Under the pieces are notes generated by a model. It searched no databases, had not been told where the DNA came from, and worked only from the letters and a program-made list of their open reading frames with translations. From Sweltsa coloradensis (taxonomy: Eukaryota > Arthropoda > Insecta > Plecoptera > Chloroperlidae), in the NCBI GenBank assembly GCA_024449915.1, contig JAMZAV010000109.1:310001-374000 (forward strand): DNA of 64,000 nt, in the 5' to 3' direction. The position numbers and the translations under genes are program-made. Position 1 is the stretch's first letter. Each line of letters starts with the position of its first letter. Below are positions 48,825 through 58,168 of the stretch, one piece after another.

Positions 48825-49255
48825 CGAGATCGAATGGATCCGAGAGCTAATCTGATTGTTGGTCGCAGCTGAGCTGTTTAATCGTAATTCTATCTTTGCT
48901 CGACTATTGCCACGAACCATTTGAATGTACCAAATATGATGCCTTGCGCACGCAATTTGATCTCTTCCAATCATATGATAAACTTCTATCATACAGCGAC
49001 AAACTTTCTAAATTTCTCATTCAAAGTAATTATTATCATAACCATAATTTCTTTTCTTATGTATACATGCACTTTGGAAACAATATCATCATCTAACACT
49101 CACTATTAACTCATTTCATTACCGTTCAATGTCACAGGCTGCGCACTATTACCTAACCGGTTGAAGCACCCTTGTTTCTCACGTCGTCGTCCTGCCTTGG
49201 AGTTCATGAATTCTGCATGGTTCCATGGATGAAGTTTATGTTTTATGTATAGAAA
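48825..49255 (+). repeat. Tandem array unit 3 (431 bp)
   Basis: Very close to unit 2. It differs by a G-to-A change in the DELL codon region (CATATGATAAACTTC) and a longer end (GGATGAAGTTTATGTTTTATG). Confidence 0.85.
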
Positions 49256-49428
49256 CGAGATCTAATGGATCCGAGAGCTAATCTGATTGTTGGTCGCAGC
49301 TGAGCTGTTTAATCGTAATTCTATCTTTGCTCGACTATTGCCACGAACCATTTGAATGTACCAAATATGATGCCTTGCGCACGCAATTTGATCTCTTCCA
49401 ATCACGCAATTTGATCTCTTCCAATCAT

Positions 49429-49811
49429 TCCCCGTCTGGGCCCGGGGTAGAATTGGCCCAGAGCATGGCTCTGCTAATCGTAAAAGGCGATTCAAGAGAA
49501 AAAGTCCACCTCGCAAACATCAGCTAGAAAGAGCGAAATATCTTACTCCCCGAAACTAGAGGCGAGCTCTGGCAATCGTCGTCGGGGACCTTGCCCCCTT
49601 CCCTTGACGACCCCCCGGCGACGATGACAATGACACAACGAACGATGACAAAGACGATGACGACCGTGACGTGAGAAACCCCCCTTCCTCACCCATACCC
49701 ATGACTGGTTCTGACCAGCATGGGCCCCTCCTCCCCACCCCCCTTAGGCTAGAGTAGTGCATTATGACCTAACGGTTGACGCGTCCTTAATCCAAATAAA
49801 CCAAAAAAAAA
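49429..49811 (+). repeat. SINE-B, full length, 12-bp target duplication
   Basis: TCTTCCAATCAT at 49417-49428 is repeated at 49812-49823. All SINE-B parts are near consensus, including CGACGTGAGAAAC. Hairpin CCCATGACTGGT-TCTG-ACCAGCATGGG. The same insertion with the same left junction occurs in units 5, 6 and 8, so it was copied with the unit and not inserted four times. Confidence 0.9.
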
Positions 49812-50004
49812 TCTTCCAATCATATGATGAACTCTTCTATCATACAGCGACAAACTTTCTAAATTTCTCATTCAAAGTTTTTACTTTCTTAACCATCATT
49901 TTCTTTTCTTATGTATACATGCACTTTGGAAACAATATCATCATCTAACACTCACTATTAACTCATTTCATTACCGTTCAATGTCACAGGTTGCGCACTA
50001 TTAC

Positions 50005-50752
50005 CAGAGTCGATAAAGAAGTTTCCCCTTTAGGGAGGTCCCCTTACTCCCAAGTCAAAACGGAATCTAACGTTCTGCGCGCTGAGGGCGGCTTAAATGT
50101 GAAACTAATAAAAGCACTGCACGCTAAACACGGTCAGTAGATTATCGATGTGCAGTGACGCTGAAATCAACAAATAACAGTTGAAACGTCAAACTTCAAT
50201 TATATTTTAATCATATTAGCCCAGGGCCCTAGTCTTTTAAAACGATTTACTTTTGATTTATTATTGTACTATAAAGTGTTGCGCAGGCGTCACTGAAATT
50301 TTCGTGCGAAATAATTTAAGATATGTCTTGTTCAAGCCTAACGGACGTAAGTGTAGCCTAGGCCCAAGGCCACAATACAGTTTTCAGACGTAAGTACGCC
50401 CCTGGCATTCAAATCGAAATCTTGAACAATACATATTGTCGGCCTAGGTCCTAAGCTTAGGTCTACTCCATCAGAAATATCCTCATCAATAAAAATAGTT
50501 TGCTTCACTCCAAAACATTCGCCAACATTCGATCGTATTTAATATTTTGAAGTTTCCGCCATTTGTCGTCATCGACTGTTAACTACTAGTAGAAAAGTGA
50601 CGTAGTTTTATTGAAGTAGTTCCATCAATCGTCACACAGATGTCGCGCGGAACGTTAGATTCCCAACGCCAAAAACCGACTTTTTATTTAACCCAGGGCG
50701 GTATAGGGAGTTGGAGGACCTCCCCAACGGGGAAACTTCTTTATCGACTCTG
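50005..50752. mobile_element. 748-bp non-autonomous DNA transposon with 24-bp perfect inverted ends
   Basis: CAGAGTCGATAAAGAAGTTT-CCCC at the left and its reverse complement at the right. The inverted similarity continues imperfectly for about 90 bases (GGGAGGTCC, ACTCCC, AATCTAACGTTCYGCGCG). Flanked by CTATTAC at 49998-50004 and 50753-50759; with the next C shared, an 8-bp duplication CTATTACC is also possible, as in hAT or P-type elements. No transposase. Interior GC and word use differ from the neighbours. Confidence 0.85.
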
Positions 50753-50838
50753 CTATTACCTAACCGGTTGAAGCACCCTTGTTTCTCACGTCGTCATCCT
50801 GCCTTGGAGTTCATGAATTCTGCATGGTTCCATAGAAA

Positions 50839-51413
50839 CGAGATCGAATGGATCCGAGAGCTAATCTGATTGTTGGTCGCAGCTGAGCTGTTTAATCGTA
50901 ATTCTATCTTTGCTCGACTATTGCCACGAACCATTTGAATGTACCAAATATGATGCCTTGCGCACGCAATTTGATCTCTTCCAATCACGCAATTTGATCT
51001 CTTCCAATCATTCCCCGTCTGGGCCCCGGGTAGAATTGGCCCCGAGCATGGCTCTGCTAATCGTAAAAGGCGATTCAAGAGAAAAAGTCAACCTCGCAAA
51101 ACATCAGCTAGAAAGAGCGAAATATCTTACTCCCCGAAACTAGAGGCGAGCTCTGGCAATCGTCGTCGGGGACCTTGCCCCCCTCCCTTGACGACCCCCC
51201 GGCGACGATGACAATAACACAACGAACGATGACAAAGACGATGACGACCGCGACGTGAGAAAACCCCTCCTTCCTCCCCTTACCCTTGGCTGGTTTTGTC
51301 GAGCATGGGCCCCTCCTCCCTATATCCCCTAGTCTAGAGTGGTGCATTATGACCTTACGGTTGACGCGTCCTTAATCCAAATAAAAAATAAAAAATAAAG
51401 AAATTTATAGAAA
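50839..51413 (+). repeat. Tandem array unit 5, head plus SINE-B only
   Basis: Head and doubled CACGCAATTTGATCTCTTCC, then SINE-B (51014-51385). The unit stops in the SINE A-rich tail (AAAAAATAAAAAATAAAG) and the next head begins at AAATTTATAG. The LINE-A remainder is deleted. The SINE has CCCGGG for CCCGGGG in the head and a loop change TTTTGTCGAGC that spoils the hairpin. Confidence 0.8.
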
Positions 51414-51984
51414 CGAGATCTAATGGATCCGAGAGCTAATCTGATTGTTGGTCGCAGCTGAGCTGTTTAATCATAATTCTATCTTTGCTCGACTATTGCC
51501 ACGAACCATTTGAATGTACCAAATATGATGCCTTGCGAACGCAATTTGATCTCTTCCAATCACGCAATTTGATCTCTTCCAATCATTCCCCGTCTGGCCC
51601 GGGGTAGAATTGGCCCAGAGCATGGCTCTGCTAATCGTTAAAAGGCGATTCAAGAGAAAAAGTCAACCTCGCAAACATCAGCTAGAAAGAGCGAAATATC
51701 TTACTCCCCGAAACTAGAGGCGAGCTCTGGCAATCGTCGTCGGGGACCTTGCCCCCTTCCCTTGACGACCCTCCGGCGACGATGACAATGACACAACGAA
51801 CGATGACAAAGACGATGACGACCGCGACGTGAGAAAACCCCTTCCTCCCCTTACCCGTGGCTGGTTTTGACCAGCATGGGCCCCTCCTCCCCACCCCCCC
51901 TTAGGCTAGAGTAGTGCATTATGACCTAACGGTTGACGCGTCCTTAATCCAAATAAATAATTTAAAAAAAAAAAATTATAGGAA
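51414..51984 (+). repeat. Tandem array unit 6, head plus SINE-B only
   Basis: Same truncated plan as unit 5, with SINE-B at 51588-51955 (head TCTGGCCCGGGG with two bases lost). Hairpin CCCGTGGCTGGT-TTTG-ACCAGCATGGG. Units 5 and 6 share the deletion, so one was copied from the other. Confidence 0.8.
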
Positions 51985-52418
51985 CGAGATCTAATGGATC
52001 CGAGAGCTAATCTGATTGTTGGTCGCAGCTGAGCTGTTTAATCGTAATTCTATCTTTGCTCGACTATTGCAACGAACCATTTGAATGTACCAAATATGAT
52101 GCCTTGCGCACGCAATTTGATCTCTTCCAATCATATGATGAACTTCTATCTTACAGCGACAAACTTTCTTAAATTTCACATTCGAAGTAATAACTATCGT
52201 AACCATCATTTCTTTTCCTATGTATATACATGCACTTTGGAAACAAAATCATCATCTTACACTCACTATTAACTCATTTCATTACCGTTCAATGTCACAG
52301 GCTGCGCACTATTACCTAACCGGTTGAAGCACCCTTGTTTCTCACGTCGTCGTCCTGCCTTGGAGTTCATGAATTCTGCATGGTTACATGGATGAAGTTA
52401 ATGTTTTATTTATAGGAA
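51985..52418 (+). repeat. Tandem array unit 7 without SINE
   Basis: Uninterrupted unit with CATATGATGAACTTC and the CTATTACC loop. Its UTR has small indels (TTTCTTAAATTTCACATTCG). Situated between SINE-bearing units 6 and 8. Confidence 0.85.
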
Positions 52419-53263
52419 CGAGATCTAATGGATCCGAGAGCTAATCTGATTGTTGGTCGCAGCTGAGCTGTTTAATCATAATTCTATCTTTGCTCGACTA
52501 TTGCCACGAACCATTTGAATGTACCAAATATGATGCCTTGCGAACGCAATTTGATCTCTTCCAATCACGCAATTTGATCTCTTCCAATCATTCCCCGTCT
52601 GGGCCCGGGGTAGAATTGGCCCAGAGCATGGCTCTGCTAATCGTAAAAGGCGATTCAGAGAAAAAGTCCACCTCGCAAACATCAGCTAGAAAGAGCGAAA
52701 TATCTTACTCCCCGAAACTAGAGGCGAGCTCTGGCAATCGTCGTCGGGGAACTTGCCCCCTTCCCTTGAAGACCCCCCGGCGACGATGACAACGACACAA
52801 CGAACGATGACAAAGACAATGACGACCGCGACGTGAGAAACCCCCTTCCTCACCCTACCCGTGGCTGGTTCTGACCAGCATGGGCCCCTCCTCCACACCC
52901 CCCTTAGGCTAGAGTAGTGCATTATGACCTAACGGTTGACGCGTCCTTAATCCAAATAAACCAAAAAATATCTTTCAATCATATGATGAACTTCTATCTT
53001 ACAGCGACAAACTTTCTAAATTTCTCATTCAAAGTAATTATTATCATAACCATCATTTCTTTTCTTATGTATACATGCACTTTGGAAACAATATCATCAT
53101 CTTACACTCACTATTAACTCATTTCATTACCGTTCAAAGTCACAGGCTGCGCACTATTACCTAACCGGTTGAAGCACCCTTGTTTCTCATGTCGTCGTTC
53201 ATCTATGAAGATAATTAAGTTTTCATGGTTCCACGGATGAAGTTGATGATTTGTTAAGAGAAA
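52419..53263 (+). repeat. Tandem array unit 8 with SINE-B
   Basis: Doubled CACGCAATTTGATCTCTTCC and SINE-B (52590-52966; box B has lost one A: GATTCAGAG). The LINE-A part then resumes at ATCTTTCAATCATATGATG. The final part diverges (TCATGTCGTCGTTCATC). Confidence 0.8.
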
Positions 53264-53385
53264 CTAGATCTGGCGGATCTGAGAGCTAATCTTATTGTTG
53301 GTCGCCGCTGATCTGTTTCATCGTAATTCTATCGTCTTCACCCGACTATTACCACGAACCATCTGTCCAGTGTCAGTGTTGTGCA
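53264..53385 (+). repeat. Tandem array unit 9, partial and diverged
   Basis: CTAGATCTGGCGGATCTGAG, AGCTAATCTTATTGTTGG, ACCCGACTATTACCACGAAC. No LINE-A part follows. Its higher divergence is typical of the edge unit of a tandem array. Confidence 0.7.
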
Positions 53386-53529
53386 GTATCGTGAGCCTTT
53401 CCCGTAAATACGTCGAATTGTTTTTTGGCGATATGGACATTTTGAAATTTTGTTATTGATTTTTTTTTTATATTTGAAACACGTATTACTTAGGTGAAAT
53501 TTATTAACAATGTATATCTAGAAAGTTCT

Positions 53530-53808
53530 CCCGTCCGGGACCGGTGTACAATAGACCCATAATATGGCTCTAATAATCATTCAATTCAAGGCGATTCAAG
53601 AGAAAGAGTCTATCTCGTAAACATCAGCTAGTAAGAATAAAGGGAAGTATACACAGACAATAACGACAGCGACGTGCGAACCCTTTTCCTCCCCTTATAA
53701 CCCGTGGCTGGTTCTGACCACCAAAAGCCCCTCCTCCCCATTTCCCCTAGGATAGAGTGGTGCATTATGACCTAACGGTTGACGCGTCCTTAATTCAAAT
53801 TAAAAAAA
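53530..53808 (+). repeat. SINE-B with body deletion
   Basis: Diverged head CCCGTCCGGGACCGG. Box A is reduced (GACCCATAATATGGCTC) and box B GATTCAAGAG follows a short duplication of ATTCAA. The sequence jumps to CAATAACGACAGCGACGTGC. Hairpin CCCGTGGCTGGT-TCTG-ACCACC. 3' end GAGTGGTGCATTATGACC and GACGCGTCC. Confidence 0.75.
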
Positions 53809-53968
53809 AAAAAACACAGGCCTGTCCACTCTGCGTTCCCCCACGTCACTCCTTACGTTCCACGCTTTTGAAAAAATAAATGTACTAATTATCTAAACTA
53901 ATAAACTACATTACAGCAGGAGGCGAAATATGACCTAACGGTGAAAGCACCCTTAACCCTTAACTTCA
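53809..53968 (+). repeat. SINE-C copy 4, 3' half
   Basis: Starts CAGGCCTGTCCACTCTGCG after an A-run. TCACTCCTTACGTTCC, AATAAACTACATTACAGC, GGAGGCGAAATATGACC, AAGCACCC. It has no hairpin. Confidence 0.7.
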
Positions 53969-53969
53969 A

Positions 53970-54157
53970 CTCCATAACAAAATTTTATTCACATGAAAAC
54001 CCATTTTTTTTATTTAATTATGTCAATTAATTTATAAACTAAGAAAACAATAAAAAAATTATAATCATCAAACACGCCATAGACTTGTATCGTTATCTTT
54101 CAGTATCACAGGCGGCGCAATATGACCTAGCCGGTTGAAGCGCCCTAGTTTCTCATT
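53970..54157 (+). repeat. LINE-A 3' end, left edge of the sister block
   Basis: AATTTTATTCACATGAAAAC, CACGCCATAGACTTGTATC (compare AAGCCATAGACTCGTATT at 42013), GGCGGCGCAATATGACC, GAAGCGCCC, TTTCTCATTAATT. The shared unusual word CATAGACTYGTAT ties it to 41900-42095. Confidence 0.75.
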
Positions 54158-54373
54158 AATTTAAAGATGCATGTTGCACATACCTATTGAATGGCATTTA
54201 GAATCGGTTATAAATGAAAATTTGTCTGAACCGGCAACTCCACCAAAATATGAGTGTTTTTTTAAAAGTTGCATAACATTGATTCACATCAGATCGGCTC
54301 CCAAATACCCGACCCAACCCTACATTTCGGGTACCCGCGCACCATTACTTTCATTTCAAGTAAATGCCCCCCG
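54158..54373 (+). repeat. Repeat E, copy in the sister block
   Basis: GCACATACCTATTGAATGGC, ATTTAGAATCGG, TCTGAACCGGCAACTCCACC, TTGATTCACATCAGATCGG, TTTCGGGTACCCGCGCACC. Ends where SINE-B begins. Confidence 0.65.
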
Positions 54374-54505
54374 CCCCCGCCTTTCCTCCCCTTACCTGTG
54401 GCTGGTTGTGACCAGCATGGGCCCCTCCTTCCCATATCCCCTAGGCTAGAGCTGCGTATTATTACCTAACGGTTGACTGGCCCTTAATCGAAATAAAAGA
54501 AATAA
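54374..54505 (+). repeat. SINE-B 3' third
   Basis: Starts in the CCCGCCTTTCCTCCCC segment. Hairpin CCTGTGGCTGGT-TGTG-ACCAGCATGGG, diverged stem GAGCTGCGTATTATTACC, GACTGGCCC. It holds the place of the full SINE-B at 43269 in the sister block, but its breakpoints differ. Confidence 0.75.
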
Positions 54506-54679
54506 TACAAAAATTAGTCGACTTCGACAAAATGAAGCTTTGAGAATATCAAGGGCCATAACTCCGAGTGGCGGTGGTTCCAACCATATCAAGAGAGTTG
54601 CTTTGGTTGTTTTGGTTTCATCCGGTAAATATAGTTGTGCACCCTTTCAATGATCCAAGGTCCACTAGTTCACCGATTT

Positions 54680-54893
54680 ACCTCAATCAAACACATTTCC
54701 TTTATTTATTTCCATTTAAATAAATCATTTTGCTATTGCTAGAACTATCATCAATATCATTTTCTTTTCTTTAATAAACTTAGAAAACAATACAATCGCC
54801 AAACACACCATTAACTCATTTAATTATTTTCAATATAACAGGCAACGCAATATGAACTAACCGGTTGAAGCGTCCTAGTTTCTCACGTCGTAT
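54680..54893 (+). repeat. LINE-A 3' end, sister-block copy
   Basis: CTCAATCAAACACATTTCC, TTGCTATTGCTAGAACTATC, hairpin GGCAACGCAATATGAAC...GAAGCGTCC, CTCACGTCG. It corresponds to the nested LINE-A at 43783-44925 but lacks both the hAT-like element and the SINE-B, so those two insertions came after the duplication or were never in this copy. Confidence 0.75.
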
Positions 54894-55450
54894 ATGACGT
54901 AAGACATTTTTTTTCTGGCTACATCAAAGATTATATTAGTGACTGGCACCACTAAAGCAAACCATGCATTGACCACACTATGGTAGGTATATTATCGGTA
55001 TCGTCTATATGTCTTAAGGGTTTAGGGGGCATTAATTAAAAATATGAAATGATCCGCCAAGACTTATGTGTAGTATTAGTAGTTTCTGTAAAAATGACGT
55101 CTAAAAACTAGAGACTCAACTACAGGAGGACTTAATTGAGTTGGGTGTTGGAAGTTTGGATGAAAAAAAGGAAACAAGGAGAAGATACGAAGGTAGAAGT
55201 TAAGAAGGGGGAAAGATATGCATGAGGACTGCACACATCATACACATTTCTTTAATTTCTTTATTTCCATTTCAATAAATAACTATTGATTTGTTATAAC
55301 TATCACCACCATCATTGTATTATCGTTTGTATACACTTAGAAAACATTATAATCATTATAAAACACACCATTAACTCTTCTCATCAACTTTCAATATCAC
55401 AGTCGGCGCAACATGACCTAGCCGGTTGAAGCGTCCTAGTTTCTCACGTA
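54894..55450 (+). repeat. Repeat Z, unit in the sister block, with LINE-A end
   Basis: GGCTACATCAAAGATTATA, GTGACTGGCACCACTAAAG, GGGGGCATTAATTAAAAATA, TGATCCGCCAAGACTTATG, ATGCATGAGGACTGC, then a LINE-A end (55240-55450, GTCGGCGCAACATGACC...GAAGCGTCC, CTCACGTAGTTA). Partner of 44926-45490. Confidence 0.75.
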
Positions 55451-56290
55451 GTTATTAGTAGATATTCCGTTGCTTCGCTGGCTACACCAAAGATTAGTGA
55501 CTGGCACCACTGAAACAAACCATGCCGAGGAACATGAACTGATCAAGAAAGCACACTCTTGTAGCTAATGTCGGAACCTATTGAGCCTCGCTTTGGATGC
55601 AGCGCTCTTACCACCCAGTTGAGACTATTATCAAATTCTTCAGGGTGCATGGATGATAAGTAACCAATCAAATTTTAGACATAAATTATCGCATTTTTTA
55701 ATATTTTTTTAAGGTTTAGTGGGCATTAATTAAAAAGATGAAATGCCGCCAAAACTTATGTGTATTATTAGTAGTTTCTGTACAAATGACGTCTAAAAAA
55801 CTAGAGACTTAGCCACAGGAGGACTGGGGGGGTTGAGTGTTGGACGTGTGGATCACTAAGGGGGCCATACAAGGACTGGAGAAGATATCGAGATAGAAGT
55901 AAAGATACAAAGAAGAAGGGAGGGAAGATATGCATGAGAACTTCTTTATCGGGTACATAGATCAGTAAGTGGAAGGACCCCCATCGCGCTCCTGATCACA
56001 TCGTGCCACAACGAAGAGTTTTCTATTTTCTTTAACTCGATCGTCATTGGCTAGCCTCAGTATGTGAATATGCGCGCGCAGTCGAGTGCTCTTGTTTCAA
56101 GTGTAGACAGAGAAAGAGATAGAAGGATTTCATCCTTGTTGACTATTGGTTCTCTGATGAAGATAGATTAGTTATAGCTGATACTTAAATTTAACGACGC
56201 CATTTCCTCCGCAGGATAAAATTAAGGTCAATAGTTTAGATGTGAAATGTTCTTTTGTTGAAATGTTGTTGTAGAACTTGAAGATTTGTA
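55451..56290 (+). repeat. Repeat Z, last unit in the sister block
   Basis: CATGCCGAGGAACATGAACTG, CTTTGGATGCAGCGCTC, GGTGCATGGATGATAAG, GTGGGCATTAATTAAAAAG, ATGCATGAGAACTTC. It then matches 47170-47520 (GGTACATAGATCAGTAAGTGG, TGATCACATCGTGCCAC, GAATATGCGCGCGCAG, GTCGAGTGCTCTTG). Partner of 46141-47525, without the SINE-B/SINE-D interruption. Confidence 0.75.
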
Positions 56291-56331
56291 CAAGCTCCAT
56301 AGCGTTAACCCCTTATTGTTTGAGGCAGTTT

Positions 56332-56346
56332 CCATTATTATTATTA

Positions 56347-56388
<42 letters not shown>

Positions 56389-56396
56389 TTATTTAT
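56332..56396. repeat. (ATT)n microsatellite
   Basis: About 20 TTA/ATT units with three interruptions (TTTTTA). Confidence 0.9.
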
Positions 56397-56641
56397 GTGC
56401 TGTTGATTCTTATGGATGTGTTTTGTACTCACAAAAGGGAAATAACGAACAAAATGCAATACATATGAAATAAATAATATACTCTTTTTAGAGTGAAGTA
56501 GTATTAATTAGTATTGTTTTAAAGGGAGGAAGTAATAGAGATTGGCTTGTTTGAATTCTGAGTAGTAATTTCTTGGAGGACATGTGAAGCTACACAAATT
56601 CAAAATAAACGGATCCATAGCTTTGAGATAATTGAATTATT

Positions 56642-56784
56642 CTTTACGTGAGAAACCTCCCTTCCTCCCCTTAACCGTGGCTGGTTCTGAGCAGCATGGG
56701 CCCTTTCTTACCATATCCCTTAGGCTAGAGTGGTCAATTATGACCTAACGGTTGACGCGTCATTAATCCAAATAAACCCCAAAA
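56642..56784 (+). repeat. SINE-B 3' third
   Basis: Starts TACGTGAGAAACC. Hairpin ACCGTGGCTGGT-TCTG-AGCAGCATGGG (one pair lost), GAGTGGTCAATTATGACC, GACGCGTCATTAATCC. Confidence 0.8.
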
Positions 56785-56904
56785 AATCTCAAATCGTTGG
56801 AGCCACCTGTGCCATGTACGCAAAGACATGCAAGACGCGCTATCGGTATCAATGATAAAAACGTCTTTAGGATCATCAGACCTTGTAGCAAACTGTAATT
56901 CTCT

Positions 56905-57046
56905 CCTTCCCCACCCCCCTCCCTTCCTCCCCTACCCGTGGCTGGTTCTGACCAGCATGGGCCCTCCTCCCCATATCCCCTAGGCTAGAGAAGCGCATTA
57001 TGACCTAACGGTTTACGCGCCCTTAAACCCAAAAAACAAAAACCAC
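56905..57046 (+). repeat. SINE-B 3' third
   Basis: Starts TTCCCCACCCCCCTCCC. Hairpin CCCGTGGCTGGT-TCTG-ACCAGCATGGG, GAGAAGCGCATTATGACC, TACGCGCCC, then an A/C-rich tail AAAAAACAAAAACC. Confidence 0.8.
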
Positions 57047-57110
57047 AGTTCGCGTATCAATCAATACCCGTAATATTTCAAAACGATATCTTCAAAAGGT
57101 ACATACAGAA

Positions 57111-57400
57111 GAGATGATTTAAGCAACGATTGTTGGATTTGAGACAGGCATCTTGGGATGTGGTGCAAAATAACAAATTGCATAGTGTGATGCCCACATA
57201 ACCGATTTTAATAAAATTCGTCCCTCCGCCTTTCGACTCTCACGTAGAGAAAAGGTAGTATTGTCCCGAATTTGAATTGTCCACACGTCTAACTCAAGGA
57301 TATCTCTTTACAAGAGAAAAGGTTAATCCCAGAGGAGCCACATTTTGATGCAATTTCAATACCAATCATAAAAACTTCCTAAATTTTTCATTATGTAATT
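57111..57400 (+). repeat. LINE-A coding fragment, left piece
   Basis: Codons for KQRLLDLRQASWDVVQNNKL (with DLRQASWDV clear), SVMPT, LSRREKVVLSRI, a knuckle remnant and SFIM-type ORF end, to GTAATTTA. It is interrupted by SINE-B and resumes at 57777. Confidence 0.7.
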
Positions 57401-57776
57401 TATCCCCGGGGTAGAATAGGCCCAGAGCATGGCTCTGCTAATTGTAAAAGGCGATTCAAGAGAAAAAGTCCACCTCGCAAACATCAGCTAGTAGGCCTAT
57501 GAAGGGTAGTATTTTACTCCCCGAAGCTAGAGGCGAGCTCTGGCAATCGTCGTCGGGGACCATGCCCCCTTCCCTTAACGACCCCCCGGCGACGATGACA
57601 ATGACACAACGGACGATGACAAAGACGATGACGACCGCGACGTGAGAAACCCCCCTTCCTCCCCTTACCCGTGGCTGGTTTTGACCAGCATGGGCCCATC
57701 CTCCCCACCCCCTAAGGCTAGAGTGGTGCATTACGACCTAACGGTTGACGCGTCCTTAATCCAAATAAACCAAAAA
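57401..57776 (+). repeat. SINE-B inserted in LINE-A
   Basis: Starts CCCCGGGGTAGAATAGGCCC (the first 10 bases of the head are missing). Boxes A and B, GTAGGCCTATGAAGGG insertion, body, CGACGTGAGAAAC, hairpin CCCGTGGCTGGT-TTTG-ACCAGCATGGG, 3' end GAGTGGTGCATTACGACC and AAATAAACC. It lies between LINE-A words GTAATTTA and TTAACAAAAAATTAATTCAC. Confidence 0.85.
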
Positions 57777-58002
57777 AAATTAACAAAAAATTAATTCACA
57801 TCGTACTCATTTATATTTTTTATTCAAATAATTAATTTTTCTTTTGCTACCGTTATCGAAATCATTTTCTTTCCTTTTATAAACTTAGAAAACAAAACAA
57901 TAATCAAACACACCATAAAGTCATTTTATTATTTTTTAATATTATAATAGGCGGCGCTATGTGACCTAACCGGTTCAAGCGCCCTAGTTTCACACGTCGT
58001 CA
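57777..58002 (+). repeat. LINE-A 3' end, right piece
   Basis: Continues the LINE-A at 57111 after the SINE: AATTAATTCACATCGTAC, TTTTGCTACCGTTATCG, hairpin AGGCGGCGCTATGTGACC...CAAGCGCCC, TTTCACACGTCGTC. Confidence 0.75.
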
Positions 58003-58084
58003 TTATTATTTTCCTGTCGTGGGATTCGAAACGCCTCCAAAGGACATCGTTGGTGTGTTTGCTATGGGCGAGCGAAGGCCTACG

Positions 58085-58168
58085 ATACTCATTTCATTAA
58101 CTTTCAACATCACAAGCGGCGCAATATGACCTAACCGGTTGAAGCGCCCTAGTTTCTCACGTCGTCGT
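58085..58168 (+). repeat. LINE-A terminal 84 bp, flanked by a 40-60 bp duplication
   Basis: CTCATTTCATTAACTTTC, CAAGCGGCGCAATATGACC...GAAGCGCCC, CTCACGTCGTCG. On both sides stands TCGAAACGCCTCCAAAGGAC (58025 and 58188) with GGCCTACG further on, so the fragment sits inside a duplicated unique sequence. Confidence 0.8.

Larger units (their letters stand above)
49256..50838 (+). repeat. Tandem array unit 4, split by SINE-B and a DNA transposon
   Basis: The head is as in the other units. CACGCAATTTGATCTCTTCC is then doubled, SINE-B follows at 49429-49811, the LINE-A part resumes, and a 748-bp inverted-repeat element lies at 50005-50752 before the final hairpin. Two independent insertions therefore hit this unit. 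Confidence 0.8.

Noticed and set aside
49262..49516. Recurring minus-strand frames reading MRGGLFLLNRLLRLAEPCSGP and MFARWTFSLESPF
   Set aside because: Antisense of the tRNA-like SINE-B head; found at 4180, 18365, 44217, 46415, 49262 and other copies. Not a protein family.
48010..53117. Regularly spaced repeats that might suggest a CRISPR array
   Set aside because: The units are about 420 bp, with LINE-A sequence and SINE insertions. There are no short spacers or cas genes and the DNA is eukaryotic.
56286..56468. 60-codon hydrophobic Ile-rich frame resembling a membrane peptide
   Set aside because: Translation of the (ATT)n microsatellite.
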